Source: Alkanindiges illinoisensis (GTDB lineage Bacteria; Pseudomonadota; Gammaproteobacteria; Pseudomonadales; Moraxellaceae). Taken from it: a DNA stretch of 64,000 nt. A program made the position numbers and the translations under genes. Within the stretch, counting starts at the first letter, position 1. Each line of letters starts with the position of its first letter. Location of the stretch: contig NZ_SNTY01000088.1 of NCBI RefSeq assembly GCF_004377485.1, forward strand, positions 38,160-102,159, in the 5' to 3' direction. Under the pieces are notes generated by a model. That model ran no database searches, had not been told where the DNA came from, and worked only from the letters and a program-made list of their open reading frames with translations. Positions 48,669-58,302 of the stretch are shown one piece after another.

Positions 48669-49003
48669 ACTTGCTCCGGCGCCTTTATTCACAACTTTTA
48701 AATACGGTGTATCCTAGCATATCGTATGGATTTTTATGGAAGCATTGTGAATTTTCTTCACGTTAAATAACAAACAAATTGTACTTTTTGCTGCAAAAAA
48801 GCTGGCAAGTTTGGCGGGCAAGAGTATGCTTGATTTCTGCTGTCAGTACGCTGGTTTATCACTGCAAGACAAGCACCACATTTGGGAACAGCAGGTTGAT
48901 TTCAACAAGGATTTTTTAAGAAACTTAAAAAAAGCATGGCGATTTCAACCCAAAATTTTGACTTTTTAGCACAGACTGGACGGATACAGGTTTAGCAAAA
49001 TAT
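48669..49003. other. Divergent ftsY / M16 promoter region
   Basis: About 335 bases with no supported gene; should hold promoters for ftsY and the M16 operon. Confidence 0.45.
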
Positions 49004-50578
49004 ATGATTACGCGCATGCAACAGGCCGCCTTACCTTCTTCCTTTTATTTAAAACACCTTGAGCAATTATTCACTCTCAAGAAATTGTCCAGGTTAAGCC
49101 AGTATGGCTTGATCGGATTAAGCGTTGGATTATCAATGCCTGTACTGGCCAAATCAAAACCAGTCAGTAACTCAGCCACTGCACCAGCGCCGATTCAGGT
49201 GAAAACCAAAACCTATGAAGAAACCCTACCAAATGGCCTAAAAGTCATTATCCGCGAAGATCACCGCGCGCCAGTTGCCATGACCCAGATCTGGTACAAG
49301 GTGGGTTCTACCGATGAAACGGGTGATGAGCTTGGCCTGTCGCATGCACTGGAACACATGATGTTCAAAGGCACCAGCAAGGTTCCGGGTGAAGAACTGT
49401 CACGCATTAGCGGCAAGTTTGGCGGCTCAACCAATGCATTTACTTCCAACAATTACACGGGTTATTACCAGCTTTATCCCGCACAATATGTACCGCTGGC
49501 GCTGGAACTTGAAGCTGACCGCATGCAAAACCTACAGTTGCGCCAACAGGATTTTGAACCGGAAATGCGCGTGATTATGGAAGAGCGCCGCCAGCGTACC
49601 GATGACAATCCCAAGGCGCTGGCTTATGAAAAATTCCGTTGGATGGCCTATCCCACCAGTCCGCTACGCCAGCCAACGATCGGCCACATGAAAAACCTGG
49701 AAGGCCTGAAACTGGATTCACTGAAACGCTGGTATCAAAAATGGTACACGCCTAATAATGCCACCCTGATTATTGTGGGCGATGTTGATCCGCAAAAAAC
49801 CATATATGATGTGCGCCGCTACTTTGGCGATATGCCGCGTCGTGCCACGCCGGTTCGTCCTGATGTGAGCGAGTTCCAGCATATTGGCGAGCGGCAAATG
49901 GATGTAAGCGTGCCTGTACAAATTCCAGCACTTTATCTGGCGTGGAATGTCGATTCGCTACAAAGTGCAGACAACCCGGATAAAGCCTACGCACTGGCAT
50001 TGTTGCAATCCGTGCTGGACGGTGGCCTGTCTGCCCGTTTTGAAACCCGCCTGATTCGTGAACAACGTATTTTGGCATCGGTTAGCTGTAACTATGACCT
50101 GTTTAACCGGGGCAGCAGCCTGTTTACCATTACCGCAATTCCAGAACAAGGTGTAACTCTTGAACAAGCCCGCGCTGCCATTCTGGCTGAAGTGGAAAAA
50201 CTTAAAACTGATCCAATAACCCCTACTGAGCTGGAACGGGTAAAAACCAGCTATCTGGCAGAACTGGTCTATAGCCAAGACAGTATTGAAGGTCAGGCTC
50301 AACTAATTGGCATGCTGGAAAGTGCTAATTTAAGCTACAAGATTATTGATGCGCTGCCCCAGAAACTAAACCAGCTCTCAGTGCCGTATATGCAGCAAAT
50401 TGCCCAGCAATATCTGGTATCCGATAACCTCAGCACCATGTATTTGCGGGTTGCGGGTGACAAAACACAGGCCAAGTCAGCTCCTAATGCACAAAATCCG
50501 GTACAGGCAGCTTCACAGCCCGCCACCTCTGCAACCAAAAATCCTGTTAGCAGCACTAGTACAGGAAGCAATCCCTAA
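49004..50578 (+). CDS. M16-family zinc metallopeptidase, active subunit
   Basis: A 524-residue insulinase-family protein with signal-like N-terminus (LIGLSVGLSMPVLAK). The inverted zinc motif HALEH is at 114-118 and the third ligand Glu lies in IMEERRQ (~193), so it is catalytically complete. The C-terminus is a Ser/Thr/Asn-rich tail. It overlaps the next M16 gene by one base (TAATG), so the two are made together as a periplasmic hetero-oligomer. Confidence 0.92.
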   Translation: MITRMQQAALPSSFYLKHLEQLFTLKKLSRLSQYGLIGLSVGLSMPVLAKSKPVSNSATAPAPIQVKTKTYEETLPNGLKVIIREDHRAPVAMTQIWYKVGSTDETGDELGLSHALEHMMFKGTSKVPGEELSRISGKFGGSTNAFTSNNYTGYYQLYPAQYVPLALELEADRMQNLQLRQQDFEPEMRVIMEERRQRTDDNPKALAYEKFRWMAYPTSPLRQPTIGHMKNLEGLKLDSLKRWYQKWYTPNNATLIIVGDVDPQKTIYDVRRYFGDMPRRATPVRPDVSEFQHIGERQMDVSVPVQIPALYLAWNVDSLQSADNPDKAYALALLQSVLDGGLSARFETRLIREQRILASVSCNYDLFNRGSSLFTITAIPEQGVTLEQARAAILAEVEKLKTDPITPTELERVKTSYLAELVYSQDSIEGQAQLIGMLESANLSYKIIDALPQKLNQLSVPYMQQIAQQYLVSDNLSTMYLRVAGDKTQAKSAPNAQNPVQAASQPATSATKNPVSSTSTGSNP

Positions 50579-52293
50579 TGAATCAATTTATATATAACAC
50601 CATGTTCTGTTCCCGTCCCTTGATATCGCGTTTTAGCGCCAGCTTTTTAAGCGTGGCCATGGCTGCTACCACAATTTCTCCTTTGGCTATGTCCACTGCC
50701 TGGGCCGAGGAATCCCATCAGGCCGAACCCAGCGATGCACCAATTACTTCGCTGGCAACCTTAAGCAGCCTGCGTAATATTGCAGCGTCAGGTGCTGTAG
50801 CAATCAAGACTCCAGCAATTGAAAGTCTGAGCACCAAAACCGGCACGCCAACCCTGTTTGTGGCCGCGCCTGAATTGCCGATTGTTGATATTCGGCTTAC
50901 CTTTGATGCGGGTTCTGCACGTGACAGTGAATTGCGCGATGGGCTATATGGCTTGGCATCCTTAACTTCCCAGTTGCTGGATGAAGGCACTTCTACCCAG
51001 AGTACCGATGATATTGCCGCCAATTTTGAACGCCTTGGCGCCGAGTTTAGTGCAACGTCTTATCGTGACATGTTTACAGTAAGCCTGCGTACCCTGTCAG
51101 ACCCGGCCTATTTTAACCCTGCAGTAGACCAGTTATTGGCCATTCTAAAGGACGCACAATTTCCGCAAACCAGTATTGACCGGGTGCTTAACAATGCAGC
51201 GATTGGCCAGCAACAGCGCAAGGAATCACCGGGTGCTGTCGTGGGCATTCGTTTTTACCGTGAGTTATACGGCAAACATCCCTATGCTGAACCGACCACA
51301 GGGACTGAAGCCAGCCTGAAAAAAATTACCCCGCAGGACATCCGTAACTTTAAGGACACCTATCTGGTTGCAAAAAACCTGAATATTGCCATTACCGGGC
51401 AGTTAAGCCGTGATCAGGCACAACAACTGGCCAACCGCATTAGCCAGAGCCTGCCTGCTGGTCAAAAAGCACGGCCCTTACCTGCACCACAACCCCTAAC
51501 TAATGCAAAAACAGTGGCTGTACCTTTTAATTCCAGCCAGTCGCATGTGATGATTGGCCAATTAGGCATTACTCGTGACAACCATGACATTTATGCCCTG
51601 ACCGTTGGTAATGAAATGCTCGGTGGCGATGGTTTTAATGCCTTATTAATGAAAGAATTGCGTGAAAAACGTGGCCTGACCTATGGTGCTTACAGTGGTT
51701 TTACCTCTATGCGCACTACTGGGCCGTTTATCATCAGCTATTCCACGCGCGGTGATCAGGCCGTTGAAAGTATTAAGGTAACCAAGCAAACCCTGCAAAA
51801 TTTTTTAAGCCAGCCACTGGACCAGCAACTACTTAGCGAAACCCGCGAAGGCTTGCTGAAAAGCTATCCGCTATCACTCTCCAGCAATGAAAGCATACTG
51901 GGTTATCTGGGTATGATTGGCTTTTACGGTTTACCAACCAGCTATCTGGCCGATTATCCCAAAAAGATTGAAGCAGTCACGCCGCAGGAAATTCAGGCTG
52001 CCTTACGCAAATATATTCAGCCCTCTAGCATGCTTACAGTCGTTGTGGGTCAACCGTTTAATAGCAGTGCCTTAAACACCCCGATTGTACCAGCCACTGC
52101 AACCAGCCAACCCGGTGAAGTACCAGTAGTGCCAACAGACGCTATGCCAAAGGACACCGACAATAAGGAAAGTATTGGCACGGCGCCAGCACAGCAGCCC
52201 TCTCTACAAGACCCGCAACCTGTGTCATCAGTGGATGCTACGCAACCTACAGATACAGCATTACCATCCATTAGCCAGACAGGGCAACCTTAA
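50578..52293 (+). CDS. M16-family peptidase-like subunit, zinc motif absent
   Basis: A 571-residue M16 protein with a signal peptide (cleavage after AWA near residue 41). The zinc motif position reads DGLYGLASLTSQLLDEGT, with no HxxEH, so it is the non-catalytic partner. The R/Y substrate segment is present as KELREKRGLTYGAYSG. The Ser/Thr/Pro-rich C-terminal tail matches that of its partner. This arrangement is the same as mitochondrial processing peptidase alpha and beta. Confidence 0.92.
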   Translation: MNQFIYNTMFCSRPLISRFSASFLSVAMAATTISPLAMSTAWAEESHQAEPSDAPITSLATLSSLRNIAASGAVAIKTPAIESLSTKTGTPTLFVAAPELPIVDIRLTFDAGSARDSELRDGLYGLASLTSQLLDEGTSTQSTDDIAANFERLGAEFSATSYRDMFTVSLRTLSDPAYFNPAVDQLLAILKDAQFPQTSIDRVLNNAAIGQQQRKESPGAVVGIRFYRELYGKHPYAEPTTGTEASLKKITPQDIRNFKDTYLVAKNLNIAITGQLSRDQAQQLANRISQSLPAGQKARPLPAPQPLTNAKTVAVPFNSSQSHVMIGQLGITRDNHDIYALTVGNEMLGGDGFNALLMKELREKRGLTYGAYSGFTSMRTTGPFIISYSTRGDQAVESIKVTKQTLQNFLSQPLDQQLLSETREGLLKSYPLSLSSNESILGYLGMIGFYGLPTSYLADYPKKIEAVTPQEIQAALRKYIQPSSMLTVVVGQPFNSSALNTPIVPATATSQPGEVPVVPTDAMPKDTDNKESIGTAPAQQPSLQDPQPVSSVDATQPTDTALPSISQTGQP

Positions 52294-52295
52294 TC

Positions 52296-53699
52296 ATGGC
52301 AAATTTTGATGGTTTTGATGGACTGGGTTTTGGTACAGACATTCGGGGAAATTCCGGCTTTGGTACTGTTCGCCTCAGTGAATACCTGAATGCCATTCAG
52401 ACCGTAATCAAATTAAGCTTTGATGAAGGTACTTGGGTTAAGGCCGAAATTACCGGCATGAGCAGCAAAACCGGCCATTATTATTTTGAACTGGCTGAAA
52501 AAGACCAGTTTACCGATAAAACCGTTGCCACCTGCCGGGCAACCTTATGGCGCGGCCAGGCCCAGCGCCTGATTAGCCAGTTTAAGGCAGAGAGTGGCAT
52601 TGATCTGGCCAAAAACCTGAGCGTACTGGTCAAGGTACGGCCTAATTTTAACCCGCAATATGGCTTTTCCTTAAATATTGAGGATATTGATTCGAGCTAT
52701 ACCTTGGGTGATCTGGCGCAAAAATATCAGGATATTGTACGGCGGCTGGTGGATGAAGAACTCATTGATCTTAATCGCAATTTACCAAATCCGTTTGATA
52801 TCCGTCAGGTGCTGGTCATTGCACCGGAAAAAGCAGCTGGACTGGGGGACTTCCAGAAAGATGCCGACCTGCTGGCGCAATATGGCGTCTGTGAATTTAC
52901 TTATGCGCATGCCACGTTTCAGGGAGTCGATGCCCCAAAAACCATTCAAAATGCCTTGTTTGAGACGTTACAGCAATGGCAAGACACAAAGCAAAGCCTC
53001 CCTGATCTGGTTGTCATCATTCGGGGCGGTGGCGCAGTAAATGATCTGGCTTACCTGAATGACTACACCCTTGCTGCCATGCTGGCGCAAAGTCCGGTTC
53101 CAGTCTGGGTGGGCATTGGCCATGAACGTGACCGTACCATTCTGGATGAAATTGCCCATCGCTCCTTTGACACGCCCAGCAAGGTGATTGCCGGAATTAG
53201 AAACCACATTGCCAGCGTCACCGAACAGGCCCAGAGTTATTTCGACACTATACAATCCATAGCGAATTATGCGTTTAATGCAGGCTTGGCAGAACTTGAA
53301 ACCCTGATGGCCCTAACCCAGCGCAGCAGTAAATACAAGCTACTTCAACTAAGCCAAGAAACCGATCAGCTGATTGAAACCCAGCACTATCTGGCTCAGC
53401 AGCACATCAGGCAGGCACAGCAGCAGACTGAACAACTGATGCGTGAAATTCTGCTACAAAGTCCCAAGCAAACCCTTGAGCGTGGTTATGCCATTGTGCG
53501 CTTAAATGGCAAGGCGGTTAGTTCTATCAAGGAACTGCAAAATGCTTCTGCACAATCTACAGACACACCACCTGTAGCAAACCAAGCTTTAAATAGCCAG
53601 GCTTCAAATAGACAAGCTGTCAGTCAGCCAGTTATTCAGATTGACATGCAGGATGGTCAAGCCACTGCCCAGCTTAATACGATCAATTTTTTTGAGTAA
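52296..53699 (+). CDS. xseA: Exodeoxyribonuclease VII large subunit
   Basis: A 467-residue XseA. N-terminal OB fold (VRLSEYLNAIQTVI, TWVKAEITGMSSKTGHYYFEL), then catalytic domain with VIAPEKAAGLGDF, IIRGGGAVNDLAYLND and GIGHERDRTILDEIAH, then coiled-coil and the QTLERGYAIVRLNGK end. With XseB it degrades single-stranded DNA. It begins two bases after the M16 pair, so it is likely in the same operon. Confidence 0.95.
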   Translation: MANFDGFDGLGFGTDIRGNSGFGTVRLSEYLNAIQTVIKLSFDEGTWVKAEITGMSSKTGHYYFELAEKDQFTDKTVATCRATLWRGQAQRLISQFKAESGIDLAKNLSVLVKVRPNFNPQYGFSLNIEDIDSSYTLGDLAQKYQDIVRRLVDEELIDLNRNLPNPFDIRQVLVIAPEKAAGLGDFQKDADLLAQYGVCEFTYAHATFQGVDAPKTIQNALFETLQQWQDTKQSLPDLVVIIRGGGAVNDLAYLNDYTLAAMLAQSPVPVWVGIGHERDRTILDEIAHRSFDTPSKVIAGIRNHIASVTEQAQSYFDTIQSIANYAFNAGLAELETLMALTQRSSKYKLLQLSQETDQLIETQHYLAQQHIRQAQQQTEQLMREILLQSPKQTLERGYAIVRLNGKAVSSIKELQNASAQSTDTPPVANQALNSQASNRQAVSQPVIQIDMQDGQATAQLNTINFFE

Positions 53700-53703
53700 A
53701 CTT

Positions 53704-53931
53704 ATGATGCCTAAATCAGAAATCAACCAACCAGCAGACCATTACGTAATGGATTTTAAACAGGCATTTGCGGTTCTCAAGCAAAATGCCGAACGACTGG
53801 AAGAGCAACAAGAGCCTGATCTGGATCAGCTCATGGTGATTGTGGAAGAATCCATGCAAGCCTATAAAGCCTGCAAGGCTCGTATCAAGGCAGTACAGGA
53901 TGCCCTTAACCAAACCTTTGAGCATGATTAA
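53704..53931 (+). CDS. xseB: Exodeoxyribonuclease VII small subunit
   Basis: A 75-residue XseB beginning with two Met (MMPKSE). The domain DFKQAFAVLKQNAERLEEQ and SMQAYKACKARIKAVQDAL is the XseB helical hairpin. It binds the XseA coiled-coil. It starts four bases after the xseA stop. A longer frame to 53641 overlaps xseA and is not needed. Confidence 0.94.
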   Translation: MMPKSEINQPADHYVMDFKQAFAVLKQNAERLEEQQEPDLDQLMVIVEESMQAYKACKARIKAVQDALNQTFEHD

Positions 53932-53948
53932 TTGGATCAAGTAGCCAT

Positions 53949-53990
53949 AAAAAAACGATGTATGAATAGACACTCATACATCGTTTTTTG
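53949..53990 (+). terminator. xseAB operon terminator
   Basis: A 16-bp stem (aaaaaacgatgtatga / tcatacatcgtttttt) around an eight-base loop, followed by T-rich sequence. Confidence 0.95.
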
Positions 53991-54105
53991 CTTTTAGACC
54001 GTAGAGTCAGCGAAGTCAGCTTTAAACTAACCTAGCTTTAAGATAGTCACGCTGCTTGCTTCTCTGTGGTTCAGTTTTAAAACGCTAGCCATCTAGGTTG
54101 CCGTT

Positions 54106-54576
54106 TTAGCGATTTTGCTTACTGGTAAACTGGCCATCTTCATCGCGTGACTGATTACTGTTGTTGCCACGCTGGCTACCCTGCTGCTTGCCACTAGAGC
54201 TGTTGCTTTGAGTGTGCTGGTTGTGGCCTTGGCTATTGTTACTTTGCTTAGCCTGATTCTGGTTGCCGCCACCCTGTTGCTTGCCATTACTATTGCTGCT
54301 TTGGGTTTGCTGGCCCTGACCACCGTGGCTTTTTGAACCAGCCTGACGTGCTTCCTCAGAGGTAAACTCATGGGCATTGCCACTGGCATGGGCTGCACGA
54401 CCACCTTCACTGGCAATTTCACGTTGACGCTCTGGGTCCATGCTGGCAAAGCCACGGTTTGAAGTACCGCCACCTTGTTGCTGTTGCTGTCCGCCCTGTT
54501 GTTGGTGCTGTTTGCCTTGCTGACTACTTTGAGTATGCTGATTATTTCCTTGGGAATTATTTGAACGATTAGACAT
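54106..54576 (-). CDS. KGG-motif stress protein
   Basis: This 156-residue hydrophilic protein has very low complexity (Gln, Asn, Ser, Gly). It contains two KGG/YciG-type segments: RGFASMDPERQREIASEGG and EFTSEEARQAGSKSHGG. Such proteins (YmdF, YciG, GsiB-like) are stress-induced and disordered. Two similar NNSQGHNQHTQS-type blocks suggest internal duplication. The ATG at 54576 has AAGGTAGG upstream. Confidence 0.85.
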   Translation of the reverse strand: MSNRSNNSQGNNQHTQSSQQGKQHQQQGGQQQQQGGGTSNRGFASMDPERQREIASEGGRAAHASGNAHEFTSEEARQAGSKSHGGQGQQTQSSNSNGKQQGGGNQNQAKQSNNSQGHNQHTQSNSSSGKQQGSQRGNNSNQSRDEDGQFTSKQNR

Positions 54577-54651
54577 ATTAAACCTACCTTTCGAATTAAT
54601 AACGCGGGTTAATAACATACCGAAGTTTCGGTTTAAACAAGTTAAGCGCAT

Positions 54652-55101
54652 TATCCAAATTACACTGTCTAAAAAACTGTAGAGTTTTACAACCTTAACC
54701 CAGCCTTAGGTCATAAAATGTAATGCAGGTAAGTTTATATAAATACTTCTATCGTCTTCATAATTTATTTTTCTCCCCCATAAATAAATATAACTTAATG
54801 GTTTTGAAATAAAAAATTAACCTTCCCTTTTATATTCACTAAAGATAAATTTTTATTTCTCAAAATTTTAATGATATGATGGAGAAATTATGTAGTAAAT
54901 ACATTTAAAAATCAAAAACTATACCAGCATAAAAAACGTTTTTAATTTAATCAGATAAGAATATATTAGGTTAAATCTTACTAAGCCTATATAAAACTAA
55001 TGCCCTCTGAAGGGCATTAGTTTAAATCAGATCATCTATAGATAGCACGTATTAATCAACTTTAAGGAGATATCACTAGATAGCTATCTAATAATAACTC
55101 A
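54652..55101. other. AT-rich region with a terminator
   Basis: About 450 AT-rich bases with no gene I can support. Only the hairpin at 54992-55025 is evident. Confidence 0.5.
54992..55025. terminator. Terminator downstream of the DUF2171 gene
   Basis: A perfect 13-bp stem (aaactaatgccct / agggcattagttt) around ctga. On the minus strand it is followed by TTTTATAT, ~80 bases after the DUF2171 stop. Confidence 0.85.
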
Positions 55102-55347
55102 TTAGATGGAACGCCATTGCTGCTGCGCTTCAGCTGCTGTTTTGTTCAACACCACCTGATTATCGTTGATGGATTCAACCCACTCAACCGGAATGGCATG
55201 GTGCGTGTTATCAGCGGCTGAATCCTGCTTTGCCAGTTTAATCTGGTCAGTGCCAATCGCGTGATCTACCTTGCCCACGTGTTGTTGATCAGAGCCAATT
55301 ACTTCAGCATGCGGTTTAATATCATTAATATCTATTTTTCTAGCCAT
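55102..55347 (-). CDS. DUF2171 family protein
   Basis: An 81-residue protein, mostly a PRC-barrel-like fold: ITPHAEVIGSD-like start (IKPHAEVIGSDQQHVGKVDH), IPVEWVESINDNQVVLNK. DUF2171 proteins are widespread and of unknown function, often linked to stress or envelope. Encoded alone near the KGG gene. Confidence 0.85.
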   Translation of the reverse strand: MARKIDINDIKPHAEVIGSDQQHVGKVDHAIGTDQIKLAKQDSAADNTHHAIPVEWVESINDNQVVLNKTAAEAQQQWRSI

Positions 55348-55795
55348 TAAAAGCTCCTCATATCACTCTAATTTTAAATTAAACCAACTTTCTCAATTGA
55401 AAGTTAATCTTTAAAAATCTCATTACCGGATAGTTAAAATCTAAGTCTTAATAACATCAACCAAATTTTAGCGATCAAGCAATGCTCATGACTTTATAAT
55501 AAATTTTCAGCGATTAAATAACTCATAACGTCACTATATGTAATTTGATGTATTTTATGAAATTAGTAACAGCATTAATTCTAGAAAAATAAATTATTAA
55601 AATACTGTAATTAATATAAAATTTTTAAATGTATAGAAGTAAGATTTTATTGCAAAGTAATTCCATCTTCATAAATTGATGTTTTTACTTTTCTTATATA
55701 TCTCCTTGTATATCGCTTGTTTTTAGCTCTTTTAACCCTTTGCATTCATTGTTATTAATCACTGTTCCCAAATAATTGATAGATGAGGTTTATTG
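55348..55795. other. AT-rich region without a gene
   Basis: About 450 very AT-rich bases between the DUF2171 gene and the SDR remnant; nothing recognised. Confidence 0.5.
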
Positions 55796-56016
55796 ATGAG
55801 CACAATCCTAATTACAGGTGCCGGAACTGGTTTTGGTCGTGAATCTGCCCTACGATTGGCTGAAAACAGCTTCAGGCACTTATGGCTGCTGAATGGGAAG
55901 TTACTCAAAACTCTGGTACTGGCAAGCGGGATAATATGGTGCAACAAGCTTTTGACATGAAACCCGATACACCTGCCAAAACCTTTATTCTGGACAAACT
56001 TTTAAAAAGTTTTTGA
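55796..56016 (+). pseudogene. Short-chain dehydrogenase remnant
   Basis: It begins MSTILITGAGTGFGRESALRLAE, the start of an SDR with the TGxxxGxG cofactor motif, behind a good ribosome site (GAGG). After ~25 codons the natural frame is lost; another frame then gives AEWEVTQNSGTGKRDNMVQQ and FDMKPDTPAKTFILDKLL up to a stop at 56014-56016. This looks like the two ends of a ~250-residue SDR joined by an internal deletion with frameshift. A terminator follows. Confidence 0.75.
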
Positions 56017-56054
56017 TCCTTTGCGCTTAAATTAAAACCAGTTAGTCAGCATGA

Positions 56055-56090
56055 AAAAAGCCGTTCGTTTAATGGATTGAACGGCTTTTT
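56055..56090. terminator. Terminator
   Basis: A 12-bp stem (aaaaagccgttc / gaacggcttttt), ~40 bases after the SDR remnant and before the convergent unknown gene. Confidence 0.92.
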
Positions 56091-56150
56091 CATAATTCCA
56101 GCTATGATCACAACAACTTAACTCTAATGAATAGCCTTTAAACGCATCAG

Positions 56151-56534
56151 TTATAACAAGCTATTTAAACGTGCCGACTCGTTACTTGAAGAACGTAACT
56201 GATGGATTTTTTCAGAAGCCACCGCAATGGGCAAAACCTTATTAATCAGTTCAACCAGATCCGGAAAGGTTTTTAAGGCCACAAACTGTGGGTCACAGCC
56301 TGCCAGTAAATCCAGTTCTACAAGATAAGCATAATGCGCCCTGTCCGGATTACCGACATAAACCTCCATGATCACATCACCGCAGATCATATTCCCGATG
56401 CTCATGCCATCTGCTGGCTCGTATCCTGCATTTCTAATGTCTTCCGACAAATCAATGCTGGCAGTTTCCTTTTGAGTATGTGTAAGAAAGTCTTCAATTT
56501 CTGCCCAGCCATATTTATAGCTAAATTTCCACAT
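56151..56534 (-). CDS. Unknown cytoplasmic protein
   Basis: A 127-residue protein I do not recognise. It begins MWKFSYKYGWAEIEDF; the middle GNMICGDVIMEVYVGNPD and YLVELDLLAGC look alpha/beta. AAAAGGA lies before the ATG. No membrane segment. Alone between terminators. Confidence 0.75.
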   Translation of the reverse strand: MWKFSYKYGWAEIEDFLTHTQKETASIDLSEDIRNAGYEPADGMSIGNMICGDVIMEVYVGNPDRAHYAYLVELDLLAGCDPQFVALKTFPDLVELINKVLPIAVASEKIHQLRSSSNESARLNSLL

Positions 56535-56814
56535 ACTTCAATTCCTTTTACTATTAAAAAATTAGCACCAATAACTTCACAGCTAAAATTGTAAATCCTG
56601 TTACCAAGCTTTTAAACCGTAGATTGTAGCAACTATATTAAAAAGTAGACTAATCTGTATAGGGTTCTGTTACTAAAGGCTAATAAAACAACTGACGAGC
56701 AAATTTAAAGAAAAAGTACAAACTATAATAATTTTTTAAATAGCCTTAAAAAGCGCTTTCATTTTGCAAAAACAATAAAATAGCAGGTTGGCAATACCAA
56801 TAAATGCATTACGG

Positions 56815-57399
56815 TTAAGCGTGATGTTCTAGGTAGCTGGTAATGTAAAAGGCTAAAACAATGATCAGGACAATGGATAGGCCTAAAAATAAATAATTAA
56901 TAGAAGAAAAAGGCTTAGCTGACTTAATACTACGCTCATTGGCAATAGACTCATATTGCTCCAAAAAGGTATAGCTCACTGCTTCTTCATTTTGAATAAT
57001 TAACTGAACAAACTCATCCAGCATCGTACCCTGAACGATATAAGGATTAAACGTATCCTTATGCCAGTCCAAAAAAAATTGCTGAAGTACAGTTTCCCGA
57101 ATAAAGTATTTAATATTCCAGAAATTAAATGACTTCGCTGGAATAATTTCTCGCTTTAATAGCAAGAAATCACGGGTATAAGGGCTTTCTAGCGACATCT
57201 GGTGAAACTTGTTAATCTGCTCTTCACTGCCTTCAATACAATGCAAAAACGTGTTATTCCCATAAATTAGAACGCCACTTAACTCCTCGATATTATTTAA
57301 TGTTTCGCAAATCTGGGTGATTTCAATCAGATGCTGGCGAATTGTGGACGGGAGTGCCGTTGAAGTAGCCGCATAAATAAAACGGGTATAGTTTGGCAT
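56815..57399 (-). CDS. Degenerate BLUF-like protein with membrane anchor
   Basis: The 194-residue protein has an N-terminal BLUF-like domain (~4-100): FIYAAT with Tyr9 at the flavin-Tyr position, NNIEELSGVLIYGNNTFL, HCIEG, and FNFWNIKYF. In working BLUF sensors the motif F-x-Q-x-L-E-G carries the Gln essential to the photocycle; here it is FLHCIEG (His53). A helical middle and a C-terminal transmembrane helix (~167-189, YLFLGLSIVLIIVLAFYIT) follow, so it is tail-anchored. It may bind flavin without light switching, or sense something else. Gene is alone. Confidence 0.78.
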   Translation of the reverse strand: MPNYTRFIYAATSTALPSTIRQHLIEITQICETLNNIEELSGVLIYGNNTFLHCIEGSEEQINKFHQMSLESPYTRDFLLLKREIIPAKSFNFWNIKYFIRETVLQQFFLDWHKDTFNPYIVQGTMLDEFVQLIIQNEEAVSYTFLEQYESIANERSIKSAKPFSSINYLFLGLSIVLIIVLAFYITSYLEHHA

Positions 57400-58133
57400 T
57401 GTTATTACACGTTAAGTCAGGATAAATACGGATTGGGCATTATAGCTAGTTCTTTGAATATTTTAAAATAATTAAATGGCTGGCAAATTGAACTTACATT
57501 TTGACCCTGCTTGCTGGCATTTAACATGAACCACGATACAACTTAAGATTTATTGGTGGATTAGTCATACAATGATCACTCAGTTTAGCTGGCCAATTAT
57601 TTATATGCTTAACCAGCGAATCCTAGATAAATATAAAGAATTACCCTCCATATAGTGAACTGTTATAAGCATCCCGAATGGATTGCCTTTTTGGCAGGCG
57701 GGGTCTGGCTATACTGCACATTACCTGAAGCATCTATCCATTTATATGCTGTTCCCGCATGCGCTGCAGGCAATAGTAATGAACATATACTCACGAGCAA
57801 AAATTTCTTATTTTTAATAGATGACTACCCTTCAGGCATAGATAAAACTCATAAAACTGGAATGTTTCTATCTTGATTTAAATACTTTTAACGCTCAAAA
57901 ATTAATTAATTCTTGTTAGAAATCAGGCTTCTTTTAAAAAAACTATTTTTTATTTAAGGATTAAATCATATCATTAGACTTCTTTCATAAGTTGTACCAA
58001 CTCGCCTTCGACAGGCTCAGGCAGCGTTGGTTGCGCTTGTCGAAACCAGACTTATGCAAGAGATCTATTAAATATCTGGTTGAGTATGCAAGCATTTTTA
58101 CTCATTTTAACTTTTCCATAACCCATAAAAAAG
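57400..58133. other. Intergenic region with MITE copy D
   Basis: No supported gene. A 73-codon ORF at 57655-57876 has no ribosome site and no domain. The 93-bp repeat lies at 57975-58067. Confidence 0.55.
57975..58067 (+). repeat. 93-bp palindromic MITE-like repeat, copy D
   Basis: Same orientation as copies B and C, with one change in the inner stem (ttgcgcttg for ttgagcttg). Bounded by TA on both sides. Confidence 0.92.
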
Positions 58134-58165
58134 ACCGCCTGAAAACTTAACTTTCAGGCGGTTTT
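58134..58165 (-). terminator. tRNA-Val terminator
   Basis: A stem accgcctgaaa / tttcaggcggt, followed on the minus strand by a run of T, just downstream of the tRNA. Confidence 0.9.
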
Positions 58166-58173
58166 AAAAATTC

Positions 58174-58250
58174 TGGTAGACGTAACTGGACTCGAACCAG
58201 CGACCCCCACCATGTCAAGGTGGTGCTCTAACCAACTGAGCTATACGTCT
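58174..58250 (-). tRNA. tRNA-Val(GAC)
   Basis: A 77-base tRNA on the minus strand with encoded CCA. The acceptor stem is AGACGTA/TACGTCT, D arm GCTC-AGTTGGTTA-GAGC, anticodon stem CCACC/GGTGG with loop TTGACAT (anticodon GAC), and T arm CTGG-TTCGAGT-CCAG. It closely matches known tRNA-Val(GAC). Confidence 0.97.
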
Positions 58251-58302
58251 AAAGTGGCCAAATTATTACCGTAATCCAGTTCCATAGCAAGATTTTTTTA
58301 TA

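Noticed and set aside
57655..57876. 73-codon plus-strand ORF
   Set aside because: No ribosome site, no domain, and composition like the surrounding non-coding DNA.
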